Positions 19,884 to 28,437 of a stretch of DNA of 64,000 nucleotides are shown here, one piece after another. The first letter of the stretch is position 1. Each line of letters starts with the position of its first letter. This DNA is from Corynebacterium silvaticum (GTDB taxonomy: Bacteria; Actinomycetota; Actinomycetes; Mycobacteriales; Mycobacteriaceae), in NCBI RefSeq assembly GCF_004382825.2, contig NZ_SDQO02000002.1, forward strand, positions 248,001 through 312,000. Direction: 5' to 3'. A program made the translations under genes and the position numbers. Below the pieces are notes generated by a model, which saw only the letters and a program-made list of their open reading frames with translations, did not search any database and was not told where the DNA came from.

Positions 19884-20855
19884 ATGACTAAGGAATCCTA
19901 TCGTTCTAGCCGGCGCGGTTTTCTCCGTGCTGCTGTGTCCACACTCACGGCAATGGCATTAGTAGGCGGACTCAGCGCTTGCTCCAATGAAAAACCTAGT
20001 GAAGCAAAAACCGGCGCACTCTCTGTCTTTGCTACCACTGGTTATATCGGCGATGCCGTGAAAAACATCGCGCCCGACGCCGATGTCACCGTGATGGTGG
20101 GGCCTGGCGGAGACCCGCACACCTATCAGCCGACCACTCAGGATGTTTCCAAGATCAAGACATCCAACGTTGTCCTCTGGTCGGGATTGCACATGGAAGC
20201 CAAGATGCTGGATGAACTGGCTGCACAGGGGGATCGGCAGGCAGCGGTGGCGGAAGCAATACCGGAATCTGAGCGTCTTGAATGGCCGGAGCTTGGCGAC
20301 AACGGTGAAAAACTCTGGGACCCACACGTATGGAACTCCACGGGAAACTGGAAGTACGTTGTTGATGCGATCGTGAAGAAGCTCTCCGAGGTAGACAAAG
20401 AAAACGCGGAGACCTACAAAAAGAACGCTGAAGCGTATATAAAGCAGATCGATGAGACCGCGGCCTATGTTAAGGAGCGTATCGACGCCATCCCTGCGGA
20501 AAAGCGCATCCTGATTACTGGACACGATGCCTTCAATTATTTTGGCAAGCAGTTCGGGCTAGAGATTCACGCCACAGATTTTGTTACCTCGGAGTCGGAG
20601 ATGTCTCCTACTGAACTGGCAGAACTGGGCGCGTTCATCGCAGAAAAGAAAATACCGACGATCTTCCAGGACAATTTGGCCAATCCACAAGCTATTAACT
20701 CGCTGAAAGAAACAGTGAAAGCAAAAGGCTGGAACGTTGAGGTCTCAGATAAAGAGCTTTATGCGGATTCGCTCGGAGAATCGGCGCCCACCGACACCTA
20801 TCTGGGTGTTTTAAAGTATAACGCTGATGCCATTAAGGCAGCTCTGGCCACGTAG
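19884..20855 (+). CDS. Mn/Zn-type ABC transporter substrate-binding lipoprotein, copy 1
   Basis: 323-residue cluster A-I metal-binding protein. The N-terminus has a twin-arginine-like motif 'SRRGFLRA' followed by a hydrophobic stretch and lipobox 'LSAC', so it may be exported folded by Tat. Likely metal ligands are the His in 'GGDPHTYQP', 'WDPHVWN' and 'TGHDAFNYF', and the Asp in 'FQDNLANPQ'. It heads a cassette with an ATPase (broken), two permeases and a second binding protein. Mn versus Zn cannot be settled from sequence. Confidence 0.9.
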   Translation: MTKESYRSSRRGFLRAAVSTLTAMALVGGLSACSNEKPSEAKTGALSVFATTGYIGDAVKNIAPDADVTVMVGPGGDPHTYQPTTQDVSKIKTSNVVLWSGLHMEAKMLDELAAQGDRQAAVAEAIPESERLEWPELGDNGEKLWDPHVWNSTGNWKYVVDAIVKKLSEVDKENAETYKKNAEAYIKQIDETAAYVKERIDAIPAEKRILITGHDAFNYFGKQFGLEIHATDFVTSESEMSPTELAELGAFIAEKKIPTIFQDNLANPQAINSLKETVKAKGWNVEVSDKELYADSLGESAPTDTYLGVLKYNADAIKAALAT

Positions 20856-20885
20856 CGGGAAGCACCCCGTAAAGTAACAGCTGGT

Positions 20886-20898
20886 AGTGATTTTCACT
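20886..20898. promoter_or_regulatory. Short inverted repeat before the metal ABC ATPase
   Basis: AGTGA-TTT-TCACT, 5-bp perfect arms, in the 48-bp gap between the binding-protein gene and the ATPase. It may be a metal-regulator half-site or chance; low confidence. Confidence 0.25.
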
Positions 20899-20903
20899 CG
20901 CAT

Positions 20904-21650
20904 GTGGTGATTGAAGATAGAAGGGCAAAGCGGCTAGTGGATGTGGCACTGAAAATGACAGGTATCAGCGTGAGCTATGGACCTACGGTGGCCTTGGAAA
21001 ACGCAAGCATTGAGGTTCCCGCCGGTGCCGTGATGGGCTTTATTGGGCCCAACGGAGCAGGGAAATCCACGCTTATCAAGTCTGCGATCGACCTTGTAGA
21101 TCATGATGGTGAGGTCTCCTTTTTTGGTTAGCCTCTTTCGCACGTGCGTGATCGCGTTGCTTATATGCCGCAATCTGCCTCCGTGGACTGGGATTATCCC
21201 ATCACGGTGGAGCAGGTGGTGGGGATGGGCCTGTATTCCCGCGTGGGGTGGTTCAAGCGTCTCACCGGTGCACACCGCGAGGAAGTTCGGCATGCCCTTG
21301 AGCGGGTGGGCATCGTCGATCTGGCTAAGCGTCATATCTCTGAGCTTTCTGGTGGCCAGCGCCGTCGTGTCTTTGTGGCAAGGATTCTGGTGCAAAATCC
21401 TGACATCTTCCTGCTGGACGAGCCTTTCGCCGGTGTCGACGCAGCCAGCGAACGCGTGATCCGCGATGTCTTGCATTGTTTATGTGAGGCTGGAAAATCG
21501 GTGGTTATTGTTCATCATGATTTGTCCACCGTGGCAGAGCTTTGCGATCACGTGACCGTTATCAATCGGCGAATCGTGGCAACTGGAACTGTAGAAGAGG
21601 CGTTTACTAGGGAAACCGTGAACGCTGCATTTGGCCTGGGGTTGCTATGA
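20904..21650 (+). pseudogene. Mn/Zn-type ABC transporter ATPase, interrupted by in-frame TAG
   Basis: One reading frame encodes a full ATPase except for a TAG at 21129-21131. Before it lie the nucleotide-binding start and Walker A ('GPNGAGKST'). After it, in the same frame, lie the Q-loop ('AYMPQSASVDWDYP'), signature 'LSGGQRRRV', Walker B ('DIFLLDEPFAGVD') and the switch His ('VIVHHDLS'). No base is gained or lost, so this is a point nonsense change. A restart at the GTG at 21144 would lack Walker A. Uptake is probably lost unless the codon is read through or another ATPase substitutes. Start uncertain: GTG 20904 or a later GTG/ATG. Confidence 0.85.
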
Positions 21651-22546
21651 GTATTATTGATTTTCTTGCCGAGTTCTCCTATCGGCGGGTGGTGTGGGGA
21701 ACGCTGCTCATTGGGTTGTGTTCAGGGGCAATGGGAACGTTTTTGTACCTGCACAGACAGTCCATGATGAGTGACGTGATCGGTCATTCTGCGACTCCCG
21801 GTGTAATGGGCGCCTTTCTCTTCTTTGCCACTACGCCGTGGCTTAGCGAGTCACAGCTACTCGCCGACTGGGGCATCGACGCCCGCTCGATGCCGGTGAT
21901 CACCATCGGGGCAATGATCACGGGGTTGGCTTCGGCAGTGTTGGCCAATGCGGTCGCTGATAGCACTCGTATTGGCATCGACTCAACGATGGCGGTCATG
22001 CTCTCGCTGTTCCTAGGAGGTGGCCTGATATTGCTTCAGGTGATTCAGCGCGGTCATATTCGGGGCAAGGGCGGAATTGATGAGTTGATGTTTGGCAACG
22101 CAGCCACATTGACTAATTTGGACGTAAAGACCCTGCTTGTGGTGGCCATAGCGATTCTGGTGCTGATGGTCGTTCTGTGGCGGCCTTTTACGCTGGTCAC
22201 TTTTGACCCAGTTTTGGCCCAGGTCTCGGGTATGCCGCGGTGGGTATCGCATGTGCTTTTCTTATTGGTCGTGGTTGCGATTGTGATTGGGGTCAAAGCG
22301 GTCGGCCTGATCTTGATGATCGCCTTTGCAGTATTTCCGCCGGCGGCTGCGCGCCAGTGGACTCGGACGGTGGCTCAGATGGTTGTGGTGTCTGGCTTGA
22401 TCGGCGCGGTTTCTGCAATTGTGGGCTCATACATCTCTATTTCTGCAGGTAAAGTGCCCACGGGGCCGGTGATCATTTTGGTGCTTGCGGCCTTTGTACT
22501 CGTGGCTCTTGTGGCTTCCCCTCGTCGCGTGGCGGTGGTCCGATGA
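21647..22546 (+). CDS. Mn/Zn-type ABC transporter permease 1
   Basis: 299-residue ABC-3 family permease with about eight hydrophobic segments. 'HRQSMMSDVIGHSATPGVMGAF' is the family's conserved cytoplasmic loop region, and 'GVKAVGLILMIAFAVFPPAAAR' is the late conserved motif. It overlaps the ATPase frame by four bases and the second permease by four, so all were translated in sequence. Intact although the ATPase is not. Confidence 0.9.
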   Translation: MSIIDFLAEFSYRRVVWGTLLIGLCSGAMGTFLYLHRQSMMSDVIGHSATPGVMGAFLFFATTPWLSESQLLADWGIDARSMPVITIGAMITGLASAVLANAVADSTRIGIDSTMAVMLSLFLGGGLILLQVIQRGHIRGKGGIDELMFGNAATLTNLDVKTLLVVAIAILVLMVVLWRPFTLVTFDPVLAQVSGMPRWVSHVLFLLVVVAIVIGVKAVGLILMIAFAVFPPAAARQWTRTVAQMVVVSGLIGAVSAIVGSYISISAGKVPTGPVIILVLAAFVLVALVASPRRVAVVR

Positions 22547-23418
22547 GTTTCGCAGCATCTGTCTCTGTGTTGGCGCTCGTGGTGTCTTTGACCGCGGCGA
22601 TCCCCGGTATCGTGCTGGTGTTACGTCGGCAAGCTATGCTTTCCGACGCCCTCTCTCACGCCGTTTTACCCGGTATCGCGGTGGCGGCGCTCTGGACTGC
22701 GTCCCCGGACGACCCTCTCTTGTTAGTGGGCGCGACATTAAGCGGCGTTGCGGTGATAGCCCTCACCGAGTGGATTCGCGATCGGAAGAAGGTCACGGAA
22801 GACAGCGCGACTGGCCTGGTGTTCCCGGCATTCTTTGCCATTGGCGTCATCCTCATCTCCACACGCTTTAATACCTCGACGATCTCGGAACACACCGTGC
22901 TGGTCGGAGACCTCAATATCGCAGCACTGAACCACTGGGTAGCGTGGGGAATCGACTTTGGCCCGAAGAGCGCATGGACGATAGGCATAGTGGGGCTCGT
23001 GGCATTGGTCGTTGTTGTGCTGGCGCGTAGGCCCCTGATGATTTCTACTTTTGATCCCACATTTGCCGTAACCGTGGGGATTCGGACTCATTTGTTGAAT
23101 TACCTGGTCATGGTGTTGGTATCGCTGACTATTGTGGTGGTTTTTGATGCCGCTGGCGCGATTCTGGCCGTGGCGTTGATGATCGTCCCGGCGGCAGCAG
23201 CGCTGATGATCACCCGCTCGCAAGCGGCAATGGTGGTGATGACATTGGTGATCGCCGCGGCCAGCTCACAGGTTGGTTTTTGGGTGGCGTATCGGATTGA
23301 TGCCGCCACGTCTCCGACGATGGCCTTTGTCGACGGTCTTATTTTCCTTGCCCTCTGGATCGGTGTTCGTGTGCTGCGCAAACGCAAAGAAGCTCGCATC
23401 CGTGCGGAGGTTGTTTAG
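22543..23418 (+). CDS. Mn/Zn-type ABC transporter permease 2
   Basis: 291-residue ABC-3 family permease, a paralogue of the one before it. 'RRQAMLSDALSHAVLPGIAV' and 'AAGAILAVALMIVPAAAALM' are the matching conserved segments. Two different permeases would form a heterodimer in the membrane. ATG overlaps the first permease's stop (ATGA). A basic tail ('RKRKEAR') ends the protein. Confidence 0.9.
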   Translation: MSFAASVSVLALVVSLTAAIPGIVLVLRRQAMLSDALSHAVLPGIAVAALWTASPDDPLLLVGATLSGVAVIALTEWIRDRKKVTEDSATGLVFPAFFAIGVILISTRFNTSTISEHTVLVGDLNIAALNHWVAWGIDFGPKSAWTIGIVGLVALVVVVLARRPLMISTFDPTFAVTVGIRTHLLNYLVMVLVSLTIVVVFDAAGAILAVALMIVPAAAALMITRSQAAMVVMTLVIAAASSQVGFWVAYRIDAATSPTMAFVDGLIFLALWIGVRVLRKRKEARIRAEVV

Positions 23419-23564
23419 CCTGCCCATTCACACACATGAGGGAGACTTATTGAAAACAAAACTGATTATGTGCAGTTCGCTGAAGGTGTGCATTTTCATT
23501 TAGCGGGGTAAAAATTTCTGTTCCTATAGTGGCTGTATGAATCGCTCATTTTTCCGAAACGCAG

Positions 23565-24509
23565 GTGCTGCGTGCTGCCATTGCAGTAGTCAGCCTGCTA
23601 GCCACCTCTGCATGCGCTGCCGATAACAAAGAAGCAGCACCGGCGAAGGATAGCTCTTCCTTGAAGATCTTTGCCACCACCGGATACATCGGAGACGCCG
23701 TTAAAAATGTGGCTCCCGACGCGAACCTTACCGTTATGGTGGGCCCTGGCGGCGACCCTCACACCTACCAGCCCTCAACTTCGGACGTGAAGGCTATGCA
23801 GGAAGCCAACATGATTGACCAGCTTAAAGGCCTGGGAGATAAACAAATCGCGCTGGCTGAGCAGATTCCAGAAAACATGTTGTTGCCATGGGAGGAAGAT
23901 GGCGACCATGACGATCATGAGGGCCATGACCACGAGGGCCACGATCATGCAGGGCATAATCACGGTGCCTGGGACCCGCATGTATGGAATTCCACGGACA
24001 ACTGGAAGCTCGTCGTTGATCAGATAGTAAAGAAGATGTCTGCGGCAGATCCCGGTAAAGCCGATACCTACAAGTCCAACGGTGCAGACTACAACAAGAA
24101 GATCGACGAGACTCAAGCTTATGTGCAGGAAAAGATCAACACGATCCCTGCTGACCAGCGCACATTGGTTTCTGGCCATGATGCCTTCCGTTACTTTGGC
24201 AAGCAGTTCGGCTTAGAAATTAAGGCGACTGACTTTGTGACTTCGGATGCGCAGAGGTCTGCTGCTGAGCTGAACGACCTGGCAGAGTTCATCGTGAAGC
24301 ATAAAGTTCCAGTCATTTTGCAAGACGCTTCTGCGAACCCACGGGCAGTCAAGTCCCTGGAAGAGAACGTGGCAGCTAAGGGCGGAAAAGTTACTGTCAG
24401 TAGCGCAGAGCTCTACAGTGACTCACTCGGAGCCACAGCACCTGCGGATACGTACACCGGTGCGTTGCGCTACAACGCGGACACTATTGCGGCCGCTTAC
24501 AAGGGCTAA
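23565..24509 (+). CDS. Mn/Zn-type substrate-binding lipoprotein, copy 2, probably damaged
   Basis: 314 residues from a GTG at 23565; lipobox 'TSAC'. It is a paralogue of the protein at 19884, sharing 'IFATTGYIGDAVKN', 'GGDPHTYQP' and 'SGHDAFRYFGKQFGLEI', plus a His/Asp-rich loop at about residues 110-130 typical of Zn importers. Two oddities: an ATG at 23537 begins a normal lipoprotein leader ('MNRSFFRN') but is one base out of frame with the body, and about 12 residues containing the 'WSGLHME' motif are missing relative to copy 1. It may be non-functional. Confidence 0.7.
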   Translation: MLRAAIAVVSLLATSACAADNKEAAPAKDSSSLKIFATTGYIGDAVKNVAPDANLTVMVGPGGDPHTYQPSTSDVKAMQEANMIDQLKGLGDKQIALAEQIPENMLLPWEEDGDHDDHEGHDHEGHDHAGHNHGAWDPHVWNSTDNWKLVVDQIVKKMSAADPGKADTYKSNGADYNKKIDETQAYVQEKINTIPADQRTLVSGHDAFRYFGKQFGLEIKATDFVTSDAQRSAAELNDLAEFIVKHKVPVILQDASANPRAVKSLEENVAAKGGKVTVSSAELYSDSLGATAPADTYTGALRYNADTIAAAYKG

Positions 24510-24515
24510 TCCGAG

Positions 24516-24545
24516 AAACTTCCCGGCGATCAGCTGGGAAGTTTT
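24516..24545 (+). terminator. Terminator of the metal ABC cassette
   Basis: AAACTTCCC (24516-24524) pairs with GGGAAGTTT (24536-24544) and the stem runs into a short T-run. It lies seven bases after the stop of the second binding protein, so it closes the cassette. Confidence 0.75.
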
Positions 24546-24626
24546 GCTATCTGCCTACGGTTTTCCCATAGTGTTTGGAGGAAACGCACAGAAGCGGAGA
24601 GTACATCTCTTGGAGTGGAGAAAACA

Positions 24627-25349
24627 ATGGCAGCGGAAACTCACGTAGTATCGCCCTCTCGCCCGTGGGACGAGGTTATAAGTGTTCAGCGGTTATGGAC
24701 TGCGATTCTCGGAGTTCTCACCGTGGTGATCATGGGCTTTGTGATTAAGCCGATAACCAGCGATCTTTTTGTCACCCAAGCCATGAATGACCAGCGAAAA
24801 GGCGCTGTTGGGACACTCGTGGATACCATCTACTATGGCTTGGAACCCGCCTATGCGCTGGTACTCACGCTGGTTGTTTCTGCGCTAGTGGGCATTGCGT
24901 GCAAACAAGTCCGAATAGGGCTGCAATGTGCAGTGGCCATTGCGATCACATGGGTGCCCGTGGTCTTTATCAAGATGCTTATTGAGCGTCCTCGACCCAG
25001 TTCAGAGATGCTTTCCAATCCCATCCCCGTGACTCCGGGCGATTGGTTGTTCCCCAGTGGGCACACGACGTATGTGACGGCCTTGGCAATGATGTTGATG
25101 CTTACTGTGGGCGCTCGGCTGCCGTTGCTCCTACGAGCCCTTTTCGTGCTTTGCGCTGCCCTAGGTATCGCCGGTGTGGTGCTGACCATGGGAGTGCATT
25201 ACCCCACGGATGTGATAGCTGCGGTTATCTGGAGCACGACGGTAGCGCCGTTTGCGTGGAACCTGATCGATAATGTGGGGCGTCGGGTTAGTCGTTGTGA
25301 GAACGCTAGCGGTCGCACCGCTGAGAAAACCGCAGGAGAGATTTTCTAG
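24627..25349 (+). CDS. PAP2-family membrane phosphatase
   Basis: 240 residues from the ATG at 24627, six bases after GGAG. Polytopic membrane protein of the lipid-phosphate phosphatase type: motif 1 'KMLIERPRP' (Kx6RP), motif 2 'PSGHTTY', motif 3 'GVHYPTDV' with the catalytic His and Asp. The Arg normally six residues before the motif 3 His is a Val ('VVLTMGVH'), so activity may be altered. Its location among arabinogalactan genes suggests prenyl-phosphate recycling, which is inference. The last 19 codons lie in a repeated inverted-repeat element. Confidence 0.82.
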   Translation: MAAETHVVSPSRPWDEVISVQRLWTAILGVLTVVIMGFVIKPITSDLFVTQAMNDQRKGAVGTLVDTIYYGLEPAYALVLTLVVSALVGIACKQVRIGLQCAVAIAITWVPVVFIKMLIERPRPSSEMLSNPIPVTPGDWLFPSGHTTYVTALAMMLMLTVGARLPLLLRALFVLCAALGIAGVVLTMGVHYPTDVIAAVIWSTTVAPFAWNLIDNVGRRVSRCENASGRTAEKTAGEIF

Positions 25350-25365
25350 CGTTCTCAAAAACGAC
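25291..25365. repeat. Inverted-repeat element, copy A
   Basis: Left arm 25291-25309 and right arm 25346-25365 are reverse complements apart from one substitution and one missing base. The right arm CTAGCGTTCTCAAAAACGAC also occurs at 34358-34377. The element overlaps the PAP2 stop codon, is followed toward wzt by 7 bp, and may act as a bidirectional terminator. Confidence 0.65.
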
Positions 25366-25372
25366 AAGAAAC

Positions 25373-26170
25373 CTACTTGCTGGACTCTTCGCGGATGCGC
25401 TTTTGCAGACGCCGCACGTGGACTGCAGCCCCTTTGCCCTCATAAGCCTCTACGACGTCGTCGACGGCGCCTGCCTGCCTGACCGTTCCGTGGTCGATCC
25501 AGAGCGCGGAGTCGCAGAGCTGGACGAGGAAGTCGTTAGAGTGCGATGCGAAGACGAGGATGCCGGATCGTTGTACGAGGTCGGAGAGACGTTCGCGAGC
25601 TTTCGCCATGAAGGCGGCGTCGACGGCGCCGATGCCTTCGTCGAGAAGCAAAATTTCGGGCTCAATCGAGGTGACTACCCCGAGAGCAAGACGAATACGC
25701 ATGCCAGTGGAGTATGTGCGTAGCGGCATGGCTAGGTAGTCGCCTAGTTCGGTGAACTCGGCGATTTCATCCATTTTTTGCTTCATCTGCTTGCGCGTTT
25801 GTCCCAGGAACAGGCCGCGGATCACGATGTTTTCAAACCCCGAGATCTCCGGGTCCATGCCAACGCCGAGGTCAAAGACAGGGGCGACGCGCCCGCGGAC
25901 ATGAGCGGAGCCGCGTGTGGGCTCATAAATGCCAGAGAGTAGCCGGAGCAGTGTGGATTTACCGGCGCCGTTGTGCCCTACGAGGCCAATGCGGTCGCCC
26001 TCTTTGAGATGCAGGTTGACGTCGCGAAGCGCCTCCACAACCACGGTGTTGTCTTTGTTGCGCCCGATGGCACCGCCGGCAGCACCGAGGAAGGCTTTCT
26101 TCATGGAACGCGACTTGGCTTCGAAAATGGGGAAGTCGACGCAGGCGTTATAGGTATCAATGGAAACCAT
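25373..26170 (-). CDS. wzt: Galactan exporter ATPase (Wzt-type)
   Basis: 265-residue ABC ATPase of the polysaccharide export class. Walker A 'GHNGAGKST', signature 'YSTGMRIRLALG', Walker B 'ILLLDEGIG', with the class-specific 'LGVGMDPEISGFENI' between them. It is the counterpart of Rv3781, thought to move lipid-linked galactan across the membrane with the permease 15 bp upstream. It lacks the C-terminal carbohydrate-binding domain of O-antigen Wzt, as is usual for this locus. Confidence 0.9.
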   Translation of the reverse strand: MVSIDTYNACVDFPIFEAKSRSMKKAFLGAAGGAIGRNKDNTVVVEALRDVNLHLKEGDRIGLVGHNGAGKSTLLRLLSGIYEPTRGSAHVRGRVAPVFDLGVGMDPEISGFENIVIRGLFLGQTRKQMKQKMDEIAEFTELGDYLAMPLRTYSTGMRIRLALGVVTSIEPEILLLDEGIGAVDAAFMAKARERLSDLVQRSGILVFASHSNDFLVQLCDSALWIDHGTVRQAGAVDDVVEAYEGKGAAVHVRRLQKRIREESSK

Positions 26171-26185
26171 GGTGTTGTACTCCTT

Positions 26186-27091
26186 CTATACCCAGTAGCT
26201 CACACGGAAGCGCCACTGCTTCATTGCAAGCATGGCTAGGAAAGTGCCCACGACGGTGCATCCGATGACAACGTACCAGTTCAATGGGTTGATGGGGGCG
26301 CCGATCAAGGGGGCGCGAACAACCTCCATGTAGTGATAAAGGGGGTTGAGCATGGCTAGTTTGGCGCGTTCGGAAACAGCTCCGCCTTGTGCGTAGAGGG
26401 TCTGCGTGGTCCACACAATGGGGGTGACATAGAACAGGAGCTGTGTGAGGGCCTCAAGAAGAGGGGAGAAGTCACGGTAGCGGGTAGCGATGATGCCAAA
26501 GAACATGGACACCCATACGCCGTTAACCACGAGCAATGCGATGGCTGGGATGCCCAGGAGGATGTCCCAACCCAAAGGGCGCGGGAATACGAGCATCAAG
26601 ATGAGCCAGATCACCATGTTGTGGAAGAGGAAGAGCGTTTGCTTCCATACCAGTCGGTACACGTGTACCGAAAGGGCAGAGGGGAGTTGTTTGATCAGCC
26701 CCTCATTGGTGATAAAGACTTCGGAGCCTTCTTTAATGCAGCCGGAGATGAAGTTCCACATGATAAGACCCACGGTGACGTGGGGAAGGAACTCGGCGAC
26801 AGGGATCTTGAACAGCACAGAGTAAAGCAACCCGAGGGCGAGGGCCATGACACCAGTGGCGATGGTGATCCATAATGGGCCTAGGACGCTTCGGCGGTAG
26901 CGTTGCTTAATGTCTTGCCATCCGAGCTGTAGCCAGAGCTCGTGTTGCTTGAATCCACGGACGAGATCAGACCATGCGGCTGCCAAGGTTTTGGACCGCG
27001 ATGGCTTGGGGTCAACGTCGTCCACATGCGTGATACGAGCGATCATCGACTCGAGACTCTCGGGATTATTTACTTTGGTCTGTTCCTGCAC
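26186..27091 (-). CDS. wzm: Galactan exporter permease (Wzm-type)
   Basis: 301-residue ABC-2 permease with a hydrophilic N-terminus and six membrane helices. 'QHELWLQLGWQDIKQRYRRS' is the amphipathic gate-helix region typical of Wzm/TagG proteins. 'NPLYHYMEVVRAPLIG' is the conserved late motif. Counterpart of Rv3783 and first gene of the wzm-wzt pair on the minus strand. Confidence 0.9.
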   Translation of the reverse strand: MQEQTKVNNPESLESMIARITHVDDVDPKPSRSKTLAAAWSDLVRGFKQHELWLQLGWQDIKQRYRRSVLGPLWITIATGVMALALGLLYSVLFKIPVAEFLPHVTVGLIMWNFISGCIKEGSEVFITNEGLIKQLPSALSVHVYRLVWKQTLFLFHNMVIWLILMLVFPRPLGWDILLGIPAIALLVVNGVWVSMFFGIIATRYRDFSPLLEALTQLLFYVTPIVWTTQTLYAQGGAVSERAKLAMLNPLYHYMEVVRAPLIGAPINPLNWYVVIGCTVVGTFLAMLAMKQWRFRVSYWV

Positions 27092-27243
27092 GAATACCTA
27101 CCCTAGCTGGGTTGGTGCGCGGAATGAATCCGGCAGGCATAATAAGTGAGTTCGTTGGGATGAAATTGGCAGTTGTTTCCGTTGCGGTGGTGTTGCTTTG
27201 CATATTTTTTAAGCGATGCTCTGGAACTTTCAGGGAGTGAGAG

Positions 27244-28437
27244 ATGGCGTTTGATGTAGCTCGTGTGCGAGGTGCTTACACCTCCGTGAGCGGTACGTGG
27301 ACTTATCTCAATGCACAGGAGCAACCGCAAATCCCGGAACGGGTGTCGTCTGCCGTTTCCCGAGGTTTTCGCAGTGCACCGCTGGCGGCAGAAATTGAGC
27401 GGGGCGCGGGATCGCATGCTCTATTACAGCGTGCGGGACGTTTTATTGCCGACGATCACATGTATTCGGCGCGGATGGCAATTGCGGATATGACGGGAAC
27501 GTCACCGGAAGCTGTGCTTCTTGGCCCGAGCCGTGATGTGCTTTTTGCCCGGTTGTCGCGCGCGTTGCGGCCGTTGCTTCGGCGTGGGTCTTCCGCTGTG
27601 TTTTCGCGCACAGATTCCTGCGGCCTTGATCTCGATGCAGAAATACGTTGGGCGGAGCCGGATCTGGGCACAGGCGAGGTGCCTGCGTGGCAGTTTGCCA
27701 AGCTTGTCGACGGCAGCACCCGCGTCGTTGCGCTCTCCGCCGCCAGCCGCCAAGTAGGAACGATTAACCCCATTCTAGAGATCGCGGAACATGTGCATGA
27801 TTCCTCCCGCGCGTGGGTGCTTGTCGACGCCACCCCACTCGCCGGACATCGCCCCATCACTCTGGAAGCCCTAGGCGCGGACATCATCAGCGTGGACTGC
27901 GTTGCCTTTGGTGGCCCCCAAGTTGCCGCCCTGGCATTCCGCGACACCATGATGTTCCCCCGCATAGACATGGAAGCTTTTGATACCCCTGTTGCCGCAG
28001 GTCTTGCCGCTGGTGTGCCCGCAGCCGTAGACCACCTTGCAGACCTCGACGAAGACGCACGCGGAACCCGCCGCTATCGCCTGGCACAGGGCGTGGAGTC
28101 CGCAGCAAACTATCTGGGGTGGCTGGGGACCTACCTTGTGGATTCCATCGAGTCGCTCCCTAACACCCACGTCTTCGGTGTGACCGGTGAAGCCGCCGCA
28201 GGTTCAGACGTGGACCGGATCCCACACGCGACTTTCTGCATCAACGGTGTTCCAGCCGACATGATCCAGCAACGGCTGATAAACAATGGGCTGGTGGCCA
28301 CGGTAGCTGAGCCAGACCCCCTCCTGACAGCAATGGGAATTGGCGACACTAAGGGGGCCATCTCCGTGGGGCTAGGGCCCTACAACACGGTCGCGGATGT
28401 GGACCAGCTCATCCGCGTTGTGGCGAGCTTGGCCTAG
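27244..28437 (+). CDS. Class V aminotransferase / cysteine-desulfurase-like protein without the usual lysine
   Basis: 397 residues with a fold-type I PLP-enzyme layout ('WVLVDATPLAGHRPITLEAL' as the Asp-containing cofactor strand). Where the family has the Schiff-base Lys just before the G-P-x-V motif, this protein reads 'DCVAFGGPQVAALAF' with no Lys. It corresponds in position to Rv3778c. It may not be a working PLP enzyme, or may use another residue. ATG preceded by 'GGGAGTGAG'. Its stop overlaps that of the convergent oxidoreductase (CTAG). Confidence 0.8.
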   Translation: MAFDVARVRGAYTSVSGTWTYLNAQEQPQIPERVSSAVSRGFRSAPLAAEIERGAGSHALLQRAGRFIADDHMYSARMAIADMTGTSPEAVLLGPSRDVLFARLSRALRPLLRRGSSAVFSRTDSCGLDLDAEIRWAEPDLGTGEVPAWQFAKLVDGSTRVVALSAASRQVGTINPILEIAEHVHDSSRAWVLVDATPLAGHRPITLEALGADIISVDCVAFGGPQVAALAFRDTMMFPRIDMEAFDTPVAAGLAAGVPAAVDHLADLDEDARGTRRYRLAQGVESAANYLGWLGTYLVDSIESLPNTHVFGVTGEAAAGSDVDRIPHATFCINGVPADMIQQRLINNGLVATVAEPDPLLTAMGIGDTKGAISVGLGPYNTVADVDQLIRVVASLA

